A DNA stretch of 54,648 nucleotides from G020353115 sp964389685 (GCA_964389685.1 CAYMFM010000019.1:1-54648); one strand, 5' to 3'; numbered from the stretch's first letter, positions 1-8,740 are shown. Program-made: numbers and translations. Notes: a model not told the origin generated them from the sequence alone.

Positions 1-645
1 AGAAAATGTAGTGGAGTAAACTTTTTTAATGGGATCATTATACTTGTATATCAATTATTTGCATTTTTTAACTGTCAAACTCGAGTAAATCATTATGAAC
101 CCGGATTATTCATAAATAATGCGGGTTAACTCCGTAGGAGTGACATATTGATAGTCCTGGGGTTCCATGCAAAAGCATGGAAAGCCCTGGGTTCGTTGTA
201 AACCAGATAAAGCGGACCAAGTAAAATGCAATACAAAGGAAAACCGTTTCATGGTCCGCATGGCTCCAGACACAAATTAGAACAAAACTAAAAATCCTGC
301 CTGCAGGCAAAATCCGAAATCCGAAATCTCTTCATGGACCGCATGACTACAGGCGGATCTTTTGCTCTTCAAACGATTATTGTATCTATTCGTCAGACAA
401 ACTTTAGTCGTCTGACGAATCATCTCCCCTATTGCCCCGCATCAATTACCGTTGTCCTGCTGCTTCTTCCCGGTTTATTAAACGATTTTAGTTTAACCGT
501 ACCGGTAACAGGATAATTGTCATCAGGAGGAGCGGCATTTTTTTCATGGGTTTAGGATTTTTAGTATGAAAATGTTTACTTTACGGTAGTGTCAAATTTA
601 AAAATTAACGGCCACTTTTTATGATTGACCCTTTAAACTTTTATC
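1..645. other. Non-coding leader region with palindromes
   Basis: I see no credible gene here; the short open frames lack family features and run through palindromes. Visible structure: a CTCCGTAGGAG-centred palindrome near 128-145, of the dispersed intergenic kind common in Bacteroidota; CCATGC-aaaa-GCATGG near 167-182; and an 11-bp perfect inverted repeat (ATTCGTCAGAC / GTCTGACGAAT) at 388-398 and 410-420. No U-tract follows the last hairpin, so it is not an obvious terminator. The region would be the upstream control region of the acetyltransferase gene at 646, but I could not assign a convincing TAnnTTTG promoter. Confidence 0.6.
388..420. repeat. 11-bp inverted repeat (hairpin or operator)
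   Basis: ATTCGTCAGAC at 388-398 is exactly complementary to GTCTGACGAAT at 410-420, with an 11-nt spacer. The spacing suits either an RNA hairpin or a dimeric regulator site. It lies 225 bp upstream of the acetyltransferase start. Its function is unknown. Confidence 0.5.
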
Positions 646-1767
646 ATGAACGATCAAACATCTACCAAGCCAATTAAGCCCAAACGGTTAGTTTCACTGG
701 ATGCATTGCGCGGTTTTACCATTGCAGCCATGGTCATTGTGAATGATCCCGGATCGTGGAGTCATGTTTACGCTCCACTCAGGCATGCCGAATGGAACGG
801 ATGCACGCTCACCGATCTGATCTTTCCTTTCTTTCTTTTCATTATCGGCGTTTCCATTGCGTTTGCCTATTCATGGAGACTGGAAGCGAACATGCCCAAA
901 AAGCAGCTTTACAGGAAAATCATTACCCGAACGGTCATCATTTACCTGCTGGGATTGTTCTTATGGTTATGGCCCGATTTTGATTTCAGCTCGATACGGT
1001 ATGCCGGTGTGTTGCAGCGCATCTCGGTCGTTTTCCTTGTTTGTGCCCTGATATTCCTGAATACCAGCTGGAAAACTCAAATAAAGGTTGCTGCAGGGAT
1101 ACTGGTGGGATACTGGATCATCATGGCATACATTCCCGTACCCGGAATCGGAGCACCGGATCTCTCGGGTCCAGAAAAAAACTGGGCACACTATCTTGAT
1201 AGCATCCTGCTCCCCGGTGTGATGTGGCAGAAAACCTGGGATCCTGAAGGAATACTGAGCACTTTTCCTGCCATTGTATCCGGGATAACCGGGATGCTTG
1301 TTGGCAAAGTGATCCTGACGGAAAAGGATGAGCACAAAAAACTGGTCTGGTTATTCGTGATCGGTTTTGGGATGTTTGTTACCGGAGGGATCTGGAACTG
1401 GTTCTTTCCGATCAACAAAAACATCTGGTCCAGCTCTTATGTCCTGTATACATCCGGTGCCGCAACCATGGGCCTGGCAGCCTGTATACTGCTTGTGGAT
1501 ATGTGGGGGTATATCAAATGGACGAAGATCGGAGTTGTATATGGTGCCAATGCCATTACGGCATATGTTCTGGCAGGGATGCTAACCCTGGTATTCTATG
1601 GGGATATCTTCGGTGGAGCTTCGCTCAATGGATTGTTTATGGATGGCCTGACTGGAATCGGTCTTACTCCCAAATTCGTTTCCATGTTATACGCCATTAT
1701 CTATATGCTGATCATCTATATACCGACATACATTCTCTATCGATACAAAATATTTATCAAGGTGTAA
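646..1767 (+). CDS. HGSNAT/NagX-like transmembrane acyltransferase (DUF5009/COG4299)
   Basis: A 373-aa polytopic inner-membrane protein. After a short cytoplasmic tail it shows SLDALRGF, the hallmark of the COG4299/DUF5009 and related acyltransferase families, then about ten hydrophobic segments. The motif RHAEWNG (His47) matches the HxxWNG segment that carries the active-site His in human heparan-alpha-glucosaminide N-acetyltransferase. The family moves an acetyl group from cytoplasmic acetyl-CoA to a sugar amine across the membrane; bacterial NagX-type members occur in amino-sugar gene clusters. The start at 646 immediately precedes the conserved N-terminus. A TolB-like gene begins 6 bp after the stop, so the two are probably co-transcribed. 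A paralogue lies at 4002-5135. The substrate is inferred, not shown. Confidence 0.85.
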   Translation: MNDQTSTKPIKPKRLVSLDALRGFTIAAMVIVNDPGSWSHVYAPLRHAEWNGCTLTDLIFPFFLFIIGVSIAFAYSWRLEANMPKKQLYRKIITRTVIIYLLGLFLWLWPDFDFSSIRYAGVLQRISVVFLVCALIFLNTSWKTQIKVAAGILVGYWIIMAYIPVPGIGAPDLSGPEKNWAHYLDSILLPGVMWQKTWDPEGILSTFPAIVSGITGMLVGKVILTEKDEHKKLVWLFVIGFGMFVTGGIWNWFFPINKNIWSSSYVLYTSGAATMGLAACILLVDMWGYIKWTKIGVVYGANAITAYVLAGMLTLVFYGDIFGGASLNGLFMDGLTGIGLTPKFVSMLYAIIYMLIIYIPTYILYRYKIFIKV

Positions 1768-1773
1768 TAGTTC

Positions 1774-2736
1774 ATGCATATGAAAACAATAACAGCAATC
1801 CTTTTACTATTCCCAATGATCCTGTTCGGCCAGCAGAGGAACAACATTGAAAGTTCACTGGAGGTGGTTGATATCGCTTCAGGTTCCCGGGAAACCATTG
1901 TAACCATGAAGATTCTTTTTGAAGCCCCGAACTGGTCACGTGATGGTAAATATTACATTCTTAACAGCAGCGGCAAACTGTATCGATTAAACAGGGGTGA
2001 GGACCAGTGGAAGGAAATCGATACGGACTTTGCCCGGCGGTGTAACAACGATCACGGGATCTCTCCCGACGGATCACAGCTGGTGATCAGCCACCATTCC
2101 GAAGGACCGGAAGGATCTTCCGGATCAGCCATATATATTTTGCCCATCGGAGGAGGAGTACCAGAAAGGATAACGGAAAAGGTCCCCTCCTACTGGCACG
2201 GCTGGTCTCCCGATGCGAAAACACTGGTTTATGTAGGACAACGTAATGGTGAATACGATATCTATTCCATCTCGACGAACGGTGGGAAAGAGACACGCCT
2301 GACCGAATGTCCCGGACTTGATGATGGCCCCGATTATTCTGCAGATGGAGAGTATATCTATTACAATTCTTACTGTTCAGGCAAAATGGAAATTTGGAGA
2401 ATGGATGCAGATGGGGGCAATCAGCAGCAACTCACGAATGATCAATATTCCAACTGGTTTCCCCACCCCTCCCCCGATGGAAAACATGTTGTTTTTCTGA
2501 GCTTTATTGAAGACCAGGAACAGGGCCATCCTTTCGGGAAGGATGTTAAACTGAGGATCATGGATCCGGATGGCAGTAACATCAGGGACCTGACGGATGT
2601 TTTTTTCGGCGGGCAGGGTACGATCAATGTTCCCTCCTGGTCCCCGGACAGCAAAAAAGTTGCATTTGTGACCTACCGGTTGTTGGAAAGATCAAATGCA
2701 CTAAGAAGTTCTGCAGAGCAGAACAATAATGAATAG
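1774..2736 (+). CDS. Secreted TolB-like WD40/PD40 beta-propeller protein
   Basis: A 320-aa protein with a Sec signal peptide (ATAILLLFPMILFG-like core, cleavage near Gln-Gln about residue 20-22). The true start is either 1774 or the second ATG at 1780, which gives a more usual MKTITAILLL signal. The rest is a series of about five repeats with SPDG, SPDAK, SADGEYI, SPDGKHV and SPDSKKV motifs, typical of the PD40 blades of TolB and related periplasmic propellers. At 320 aa it lacks the N-terminal domain of true TolB and is probably a periplasmic sensor or binding propeller. It follows the acetyltransferase gene by 6 bp, which points to an operon. Its partner or ligand is unknown. Confidence 0.8.
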   Translation: MHMKTITAILLLFPMILFGQQRNNIESSLEVVDIASGSRETIVTMKILFEAPNWSRDGKYYILNSSGKLYRLNRGEDQWKEIDTDFARRCNNDHGISPDGSQLVISHHSEGPEGSSGSAIYILPIGGGVPERITEKVPSYWHGWSPDAKTLVYVGQRNGEYDIYSISTNGGKETRLTECPGLDDGPDYSADGEYIYYNSYCSGKMEIWRMDADGGNQQQLTNDQYSNWFPHPSPDGKHVVFLSFIEDQEQGHPFGKDVKLRIMDPDGSNIRDLTDVFFGGQGTINVPSWSPDSKKVAFVTYRLLERSNALRSSAEQNNNE

Positions 2737-3250
2737 CCCCTTACGCAGTGCGGGGTGGAAACAGAAAACAAATCCAACCCCAGCCAGGGCGGCCTGAAGG
2801 GACTGAACATGTTGAAACTTATATAGGATAATTCAACCCCTGCAGGGTTGTATTCTTTTGACGGTTGCAACCACCGGTTTCACCGGCGGTTATTCAAAGT
2901 TCAACCCCTGCCGGGGTTGATTAGTGTGTTCACTTACCAGCACCGAGAACCATTACCCCCGCTTCCAGCGGGATTCTCGTTCGCCAGCAGGCGTATCCAT
3001 GTACCCCGTAACTCGTAACTCGTATCCCGTAACGCTCATAACTCACTGCTCACCTCTCACTCCTTGCCCGCCGAATCCGCCGGCTGGCGGAGGAGGTGGG
3101 GCTCACTTCCCATCTCTTATCACTCTCCTTCTCCCCCTCTAACAGTCTCACTTCTTTCTTTCAAATCCTTCAAATTCACAATTCGAAATTCGAAATTTAA
3201 AATTAACCCTACACTCCTTTGTCTTGGTATATAGATTATCCTGCAGGATT
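2737..3250. other. Palindrome-rich intergenic region, no gene
   Basis: About 500 bp without a supported gene. It contains several short palindromes, for example AACCCCTGCAGGGTT near 2836 and AACCCCTGCCGGGGTT near 2902, a CCGCCGGCTGGCGG block near 3078, a small tandem of GTAACTC units near 3007-3026, and AT-rich CGAAATT repeats near 3180-3200. These resemble dispersed intergenic repeats of Bacteroidota. The acyltransferase/TolB unit ends on the left and the broken creatininase gene ends on the right, so transcription converges here. Confidence 0.6.
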
Positions 3251-3964
3251 TTACTGTTTCGTCTTCAATGGATTTTTCGACTCCTCATAGAACCGGTTTT
3301 GCAGTTCCAGGATGGTCGTATCCTTTTTCAATATCCTGATCAGTTCGGCCAGCTGGTCAGCTCTTGAATCCAACAACAGGTTCCCTATTTCAGGGTTGGC
3401 TTCACTCCCATCGCCTGCATAATGGTTCGGGTATTTGGCATACCACCATATCNNNNNNNNNNNNNNNNNNNNNNNNNNNNNNNNNNNNNNNNNNNNNNNN
3501 NNNNNNNNNNNNNNNNNNNNNNNNNNNNNNNNNNNNNNNNNNNNNNNNNNNNGGCTTCACTCCCATCGCCTGCATAATGGTTCGGGTATTTGGCATACCA
3601 CCATATCCCCGTATAGCCATAAAACAAGTGATCCAGCCGTTTCATATCCTCACCCGATTGTTCTTTCCCGCGTTCAATATGCGCAAGATCCGGACGGTGA
3701 GCCATCATCATGGAGGTTTCCGTTTCATCCGCATGTCCCCCCGTGGTGGTTTTTCTTAACTCCCTGATTTGTTGAGCAACCTCCGGGTCGGTTTCCGGCT
3801 GGAAAAATACCACCGGATAATTCAACGGCATTAATGAATTCCGGGGCTGTCAGTTCCTCGTATTTCACCGGAAGATTACGAAAGGTTGTTACGCAGAAAA
3901 AAACATGTACATTTAAATTTTCAGCGAACCGTTTATCGGTCAAATTTTCATACAAGATAATCAA
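3251..3964 (-). pseudogene. Creatininase-family amidohydrolase remnant (internal deletion plus frameshift)
   Basis: If the 100 N and one of the two identical 55-bp flanks are removed, the minus strand reads continuously from 3831 to a stop at 3251-3253. The product has VVFFQPETDPE, TTTGGHADETETSMM, GYTGIWWYAKYPNHYAGDG and a C-terminus ending NPLKTKQ. GGHADExETS is a conserved creatininase-family motif with metal and substrate ligands. The N-terminal stretch LPVKYEELTAPEFINAVEL is present, but in another frame and fused directly to the mid-protein at about 3805-3815. The roughly 100 residues carrying the family's first metal motif (HGPHLPLGTD type) and the NGHGGN motif are therefore absent. 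The only start in the N-terminal frame is TTG at 3964. I interpret it as a decayed gene; a misassembly is the alternative. Confidence 0.75.
3453..3552. other. Scaffold gap (100 N) between identical 55-bp flanks
   Basis: Positions 3398-3452 and 3553-3607 are the same 55 bases. This is the signature of two assembly contigs sharing one k-mer overlap (k=55) joined by a default 100-N spacer. The true sequence should be 155 bp shorter, and the frame of the creatininase remnant then continues across. Confidence 0.95.
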
Positions 3965-4001
3965 GATCGAACTGAAATCAAATACTACAAACTGACAGAA
4001 A

Positions 4002-5135
4002 ATGAACGAACCAAAAGAAAAAAAGAAGTCAATTCTATCTGAACGACTTGCATCCCTGGATGCTTTAAGGGGATTTGATATGTTCTGGATTGTGGGTGGT
4101 GAAGGAATATTTCACGCCCTTGCGAAACTTACCGGATGGTCAGCATTTGTCTGGATCTCCATGCAGCTGGAACACACGGAATGGAATGGTTTCACTTTTT
4201 ATGATATGATATTTCCGTTGTTCCTTTTCATTGCCGGTGTCTCTATGCCTTATTCACTCACAAAAAGGATGAACCGGGGTGACACCAGGAAACAAATTTA
4301 CTGGCATGTTACAAGAAGAATGTTGTTGCTGGTGTTTTTTGGAATGATTTACAATGGGTTATTGCGATTTAACTGGGAACACATGCGGTATGCGAGTGTG
4401 CTGGGCAGGATTGGTTTGGGATGGTTCTTTGCGGCGCTTATTTTTCTCAACACAAAAAGGAGGGGACAATACATCTGGTTTGCCGGGATACTTATCGGTT
4501 ACTGGCTGATCATGCGGTTTATTCCTGTACCCGGTTATGGTGCCGGGGATTACTCGATGGAAGGGAGCCTGGCTGGATATATCGACCGGCATTTATTGCC
4601 GGGCAGGTTGTATAGAACAATCCATGATCCGGAAGGGATTCTCTCTACCATCCCGGCTGTTGCAACTGCTCTGATGGGTGTGCTGACGGGTCATTTTCTC
4701 AGATCGGATAAGCCCGAAATGACAAAGTTGAAAAAGGGATTAGTGATTGGAGCGGCTGGATTGATATGTCTACTGCTCGGATATCTTTGGGGACTTCTCT
4801 TCCCCATCAACAAAAATCTTTGGACCAGTTCGTTTGTTCTTTTTGCCGGCGGCTGGAGCCTTCTGCTTCTGTCCGTTTTTTACCTCATCATCGATGTCTG
4901 GAAGAAAAAGAAATGGGCCTTTTTCTTCATCGTGATCGGACTGAACCCCATCACGATCTACCTGGTTCAGCGGGGGATCATCTCCTTCAGGCGGACTTCA
5001 GATTTCTTTTTCAGCGGACTGATCAGTTATTTCCCGGAATCATCGCATGACCTGTTGAATGCTATCGGGTACATGGCCATGAGCTGGTTGTTCCTCTATA
5101 TCCTATATCGCCTCAAGATCTTTCTGAGGGTATAA
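4002..5135 (+). CDS. HGSNAT/NagX-like transmembrane acyltransferase, second paralogue
   Basis: A 377-aa polytopic membrane protein of the same DUF5009/COG4299 family as the product at 646-1767. The conserved LASLDALRGFDMF comes first, then EHTEWNGFTFYDMIFPLFLF with the putative catalytic His58, then about ten membrane spans; both paralogues end in a Tyr-Arg-x-Lys-Ile-Phe motif. The two align along their whole length, including DPEGILSTxPA and the LFPINKNLWTSSF stretch. The start ATG at 4002 sits just before the charged N-terminal tail. The gene stands alone, between the creatininase remnant on the opposite strand and a long non-coding repeat region. A role in acetylating amino sugars is a family inference. 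Confidence 0.85.
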   Translation: MNEPKEKKKSILSERLASLDALRGFDMFWIVGGEGIFHALAKLTGWSAFVWISMQLEHTEWNGFTFYDMIFPLFLFIAGVSMPYSLTKRMNRGDTRKQIYWHVTRRMLLLVFFGMIYNGLLRFNWEHMRYASVLGRIGLGWFFAALIFLNTKRRGQYIWFAGILIGYWLIMRFIPVPGYGAGDYSMEGSLAGYIDRHLLPGRLYRTIHDPEGILSTIPAVATALMGVLTGHFLRSDKPEMTKLKKGLVIGAAGLICLLLGYLWGLLFPINKNLWTSSFVLFAGGWSLLLLSVFYLIIDVWKKKKWAFFFIVIGLNPITIYLVQRGIISFRRTSDFFFSGLISYFPESSHDLLNAIGYMAMSWLFLYILYRLKIFLRV

Positions 5136-5189
5136 TTGTTTGGATTATTTTATTTACATATTTCCTGGACATTTCTGGTAAACCACCAT

Positions 5190-5218
5190 GTAGAGACGCC
5201 CAAATTGGGCGTCTCTAC
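5190..5218. repeat. Perfect 29-bp palindrome (GTAGAGACGCCC type)
   Basis: GTAGAGACGCCCAA, a single central A, then TTGGGCGTCTCTAC: two 14-bp perfectly complementary arms. It lies 55 bp downstream of the acyltransferase stop and could form a very stable RNA hairpin. No U-tract follows, so it resembles a dispersed REP-like palindrome more than a terminator. Confidence 0.7.
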
Positions 5219-5528
5219 GTTGAATATACCCAGAAAGGAGATAGATATCCCTACCCCAATCGCCCGTAGGGCGAAAAATCGGCCTTTTGCCATTGGCATT
5301 CTCACATAGTGATCCTCCCGTAGGGATTCCTTCGGAGCTAACGGGAGTATGGAAAAAAATTTTATGAGCAAAACAAGGCGAAGGAAATTCCGGGCTTTTT
5401 ATGTGATATAGTTATATTCACTTTTAGAAGTACAAAAATCAATTAATTCTTGAGGTTGACTATCCAAATTTGCAGTTAATTTGATTAGCAGACACCCTAA
5501 TCGTCCCATAGGGACGACTTTTGCCCTC

Positions 5529-5802
5529 AGATCATTTTCGGAAAAAGTACCGGGTGATGCAGGTTGCGAAGGGAAGGCCCTATCCTATGAAATAGTGTTA
5601 GGTTATTTGTATTTCTTACGAGGGAGCTACTATTTCACGGGGCCAGCCCTGTGAAATAATGCAAAGCAATTAGTACTCATTACAGGGGAGCTACTATTTC
5701 ACGGGGCCAGCAAGCATTACTGCCTGAGGTCCTGACGATTTTATGTCAGGACCGAGTTGTAATGCGTGGGCAAACGAAGAGACCGGTACCCGAAAATGAT
5801 CT
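5529..5802. repeat. Inner module bounded by 13-bp inverted repeats (copy A)
   Basis: AGATCATTTTCGG at 5529-5541 and its exact complement CCGAAAATGATCT at 5790-5802 enclose 274 bp. Copy B has the same borders at 17709-17721 and 17987-17999 (291 bp). Between them lie hairpins such as TATTTCAC...GTGAAATA (5631-5658) and GGTCCTGAC...GTCAGGACC (5728-5753). The layout resembles a non-autonomous, MITE-like unit, though no transposase is nearby and I see no clear target-site duplication. Confidence 0.6.
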
Positions 5803-5820
5803 GCGGCCGCCCTTCTTTTG

Positions 5821-5849
5821 GTACTTTTCTTTGGCGTAAAGAAAAGTAC
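5821..5849. repeat. Conserved 12-bp-stem hairpin in repeat copy A
   Basis: GTACTTTTCTTT, a 5-nt loop GGCGT, then AAAGAAAAGTAC. The reverse complement of the same 29 bases is found unchanged at 17662-17690. It is preceded by a GCGGCCGCCC block in both copies. Confidence 0.85.
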
Positions 5850-6204
5850 AAAAAAACAATTTGATTTTGAGATGAAATGATTCGCAAAAGGGCAACGCCC
5901 TTTTCATTACCCTTCACCCCTGTCCGAAAGAATGCCCGTCCGACCGGATGTCATCCGGGCAGAAATTCTTTCATTCAGTCGGGCGGCTTGAGGGCATAAT
6001 GAAGATATGGATTTGCCTTATTAAATGACTAATGAGCTAAAACTATATGTAGAGTATAGTCTATCACCATCCATTTCACCGTTCGCTCGCGAACGGGTTA
6101 CTTTGTTACTCACTAAATTGTTTATTTTCAATGGTGCTCATCGCACTTCGTGGTTTCTTGAAAACCAAGGGACCCAGCAGCCACAGATAAAATGAACTCT
6201 GTAT

Positions 6205-8394
6205 TTAATTAAACCAGTAAGAAAATTTCACCACCAGTGCCCGGTTTTTATTCATTAAATCCTCCGGATAGGAGTTGCTGGTGTAGACGATAAAGAGGTC
6301 AGATACGGGAGCGAACCTCCACTGAAACCGGATGTTCACATTCAGGTTATCGATCTGGTTGTTGTATTGAACAAAGGTCGTCAGAAATAGTTTCTCAGTA
6401 AATGTCAGGTCCAGGCGGGGGCCAATCAATATCAATTCAGCACTTTTGTAAGGTTCCGGTAGCTCGATCCGGTTATAATCAGCAGCAATGGCAAGGCTGC
6501 CATAGGGCTGTACCCGGTAGTTCAGTTCCCCGTTAAGACTGAACCTTGTTCCGTTGTAAAATCCACCATAGCGGGTGGAGAGTCGAGCATTGAAGAGGTT
6601 ACGGGGTGCTGAGGTATAGGTCAGGGCAATCTCCTGCCAGTGGAATTTACTTCCCACAGCTAATGAATCACCACCGGTATTCGTGGGATCAAAGGGTTTC
6701 AGCAGTTTCACATATGCATCTTCCAGGTCCAGCTCAATGGTGCTCCGGTTGAGCCATTCGAGAGCATAGCTCAATATGATATTACGATCGGTCAGGGAGA
6801 AGTCAGGATCAAGGAACATATCTACTTTCAGGTTAGCGCCGTGATTGGCAACACGTTCAGTAAGCGGGAAGAATTTATACCCGATTGATGGTTTCATCCG
6901 GTGAAACCCGGTCCTTCTGACGAAACCCATCTCAGCCAGGTAATCCTTTCCGATATACCCCTGCCTCCATGCTGCTGAAAAATGCTGGTTGTTGTACTCC
7001 AGTCTTGCTGCTCCGCTGAATGGATTCTGTGCTTTCCCCGGACGAAAAGAGTGGTGGTAAAAGAATTTACCCGTCCAGAGGTTATCCCTGCTTGCAAGGT
7101 TAAACTCGATACCGGTTACGCGATTATAATCATAGCCCAGGTAGGTTGAATCATTAAAACCTGCTGTTCGTTGCTTGTTGGTAAAAAAGACTCCTATGTT
7201 TGACCGGCTGAAGATTTTTCGCTGGACAGTAGCCACGCTAAAATTATTGGCAGGGATTGAATCGTTTTTTCCGGTTTGCATGTTCATGATCCCGATTCGC
7301 ATTTTTTCACCCACCTGTCCGCTCAGCCTGACACCGCCCAGAACACGACTGTCAAGGCCTATCCGGCGGGAAAAGAAAGGACGGTTCTCCTGACCTCCAA
7401 GGTTTGCAAACAGATCACTATTTTCCAGGAAGAATTGCCTCTTTTCAGGAAAAAACAGTTCGAACCGGTCAAGGTTCGTTACCTGCCGGTCCACCTCAAC
7501 CTGTGAAAAATCCGGATTCACTGTCAGGTCGAGGTTCATGGAGGTTGAGAGTGTAATTTTAGCATCCAACCCGGCACCACCCGAATAGTCTGTTCCTCCC
7601 CCATTTTTCCCTTCGGAAGCTCCCTTTGTATTGTCCTGCGTTGCTTTACCGGTCAGGTAGGGAATCAACGAGAAACGAACGCCGGTTTTCGGCAAGGGAT
7701 GATCCCATTCCAGCGTACCGGTATAGGCGAGGTTTGCTGACTGGAATTGACGTGGAACCGGAGCCCAGCTCGATTTTTCACTGCTCTTCAGATCCAGCCG
7801 GCTGAAATTTATCCCCCACTCCGTGTCGCCTTCACGATACCGGATGCTCCGGAACGGAATACTGAATTCTGCAATCCAGCAATCGGAATAGTTCTGAACG
7901 GCTGATTTCCATTTACAATCCCAGTCAAGGGAAACCATCCCCCCGTCCGCCTGGATCCCATCCCATTGAGCACCGGCAGCAGATATTCCAAATGAGAATC
8001 CATTGGTCTGATCATTATAGGTATCGATAAAGGCAAGGAAATTGTCATTGTTCCCAAAACTAAAATCCCTCCTCAACGATTGAACTGGCCTCTTTCCAGG
8101 TAATGTGTCGTGACAGATGATCGCCATATACAGGTTGGCCTGATCATAGGTCATCATCACTTCGGTCTGTGTATCTGCATACCCCGTGTCAATGGGAAGG
8201 ATCCTGTAAAAACGATCAGCCCGTTCTGCCAGGTTCCATACGTTCTCATTAAGTAAACCATCTACCACGATCGTGTCCGTGGTCTGGTATATCGGAAGCC
8301 GGAATTTTTCACGATTTACCGGAATGGTTTGTCCTGGAAGCAGAACAGGAAGAATAAGTAAGAATAAAAGGGATAGTGGAACAGCCCGTTTCAT
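6205..8394 (-). CDS. DUF5916-type protein: CBM9-like domain plus outer-membrane beta-barrel
   Basis: A 729-aa exported protein. The start at 8394 gives MKRAVPLSLLFLLILPVLLP, a clean Sec signal with cleavage after Gly-Gln; the frame is open up to 8424 but adds an unlikely leader. Residues about 30-210 resemble the carbohydrate-binding family 9-like domain (PIYQTTDTIVVDGLLNENVW, IAEFSIPFRSIRY). The rest has alternating-hydrophobic strands and ends in an aromatic C-terminus (VVKFSYWFN) typical of outer-membrane barrels. This is the DUF5916 architecture, common in Bacteroidota and of unsettled function. The FFLENSDLF and FFPEKRQ motifs are also family-typical. The stop lies 6 bp inside the edge of repeat copy A, and the gene faces away from the plus-strand cassette that follows. 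Confidence 0.8.
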   Translation of the reverse strand: MKRAVPLSLLFLLILPVLLPGQTIPVNREKFRLPIYQTTDTIVVDGLLNENVWNLAERADRFYRILPIDTGYADTQTEVMMTYDQANLYMAIICHDTLPGKRPVQSLRRDFSFGNNDNFLAFIDTYNDQTNGFSFGISAAGAQWDGIQADGGMVSLDWDCKWKSAVQNYSDCWIAEFSIPFRSIRYREGDTEWGINFSRLDLKSSEKSSWAPVPRQFQSANLAYTGTLEWDHPLPKTGVRFSLIPYLTGKATQDNTKGASEGKNGGGTDYSGGAGLDAKITLSTSMNLDLTVNPDFSQVEVDRQVTNLDRFELFFPEKRQFFLENSDLFANLGGQENRPFFSRRIGLDSRVLGGVRLSGQVGEKMRIGIMNMQTGKNDSIPANNFSVATVQRKIFSRSNIGVFFTNKQRTAGFNDSTYLGYDYNRVTGIEFNLASRDNLWTGKFFYHHSFRPGKAQNPFSGAARLEYNNQHFSAAWRQGYIGKDYLAEMGFVRRTGFHRMKPSIGYKFFPLTERVANHGANLKVDMFLDPDFSLTDRNIILSYALEWLNRSTIELDLEDAYVKLLKPFDPTNTGGDSLAVGSKFHWQEIALTYTSAPRNLFNARLSTRYGGFYNGTRFSLNGELNYRVQPYGSLAIAADYNRIELPEPYKSAELILIGPRLDLTFTEKLFLTTFVQYNNQIDNLNVNIRFQWRFAPVSDLFIVYTSNSYPEDLMNKNRALVVKFSYWFN

Positions 8395-8421
8395 CCAACT
8401 GTATAAATAACTGATGAAAAA

Positions 8422-8454
8422 CAAATATCACCAAAAAAATCGACTCGGGCAAAA
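8422..8454 (-). promoter_or_regulatory. Candidate Bacteroidota promoter for the DUF5916 gene
   Basis: On the minus strand TTTTG (8450-8454) is followed after 20 bp by GATATTTG (8422-8429), one mismatch from the TAnnTTTG -7 consensus. Transcription would start near 8415, about 20 nt before the ATG at 8394, which supports that start over the upstream one. Confidence 0.4.
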
Positions 8455-8740
8455 GAAAAACCCGCCGGTGAAAATTTATCAATATCTTCTTTACCTTTAT
8501 GAACAAAAAAGCAAGCATGAAAACAGTCAGACTGAATCACCTCTTGTAAATGATCGATGAATGCGGTCTTAAACCGGATGATTTCTGGAAACCGCAAAGA
8601 AAATATTAATTTTGTTCCGTTATTACGATTAATCAGAACATCATGAAATCTGTCATCAAAAAATACAACATTCAGATGATTACCTGGAAAGAAATTACAG
8701 AAATCCTGAAAGCTGATTCTTATTAAACACATAATTTATT
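8455..8740. other. Short intergenic region with only doubtful mini-ORFs
   Basis: A 27-codon frame starts at ATG 8643 and ends just before the lipoprotein gene. A second small frame (ATG near 8500) is interrupted by a TAA and continues in frame for another 19 codons. Neither matches a family I know and both may be chance. The region presumably carries the lipoprotein promoter. Confidence 0.4.

Larger units (their letters stand above)
5245..6198 (+). repeat. About 0.9-kb non-coding structured repeat, copy A
   Basis: Aligned by eye, this matches the reverse complement of 17353-18212 along its length, with insertions and deletions, including about 75 bp extra at 5270-5350 here. Shared blocks include AAAACAAGGCG (about 5371), GATTAGCAGACACCCTAATC (about 5484), GGTGATGCAGGTTGCGAAGG (about 5554), the 29-bp hairpin at 5821-5849, and CCACAGATAAAATGAACTC (about 6180). 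Hairpins keep their stems while loops or stems change between copies: 5501-5517, 5728-5753 and 6079-6096. A 26-bp direct repeat (5622-5647 and 5686-5711) lies inside. There is no shared ORF, so this is a non-coding element of unknown class. Confidence 0.8.
5136..6204. other. Long intergenic region holding repeat copy A
   Basis: More than 1 kb with no supported gene. From 5190 it holds a perfect 29-bp palindrome, then a mosaic of hairpins that is repeated in inverted orientation at 17.35-18.21 kb (described separately). The short frames in it are shadows across palindromes, and they are not shared between the two copies as reading frames. Confidence 0.7.

Noticed and set aside
110..516. Two short open frames at the left end.
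   Set aside because: No start context or family motif; they cross hairpins and repeats.
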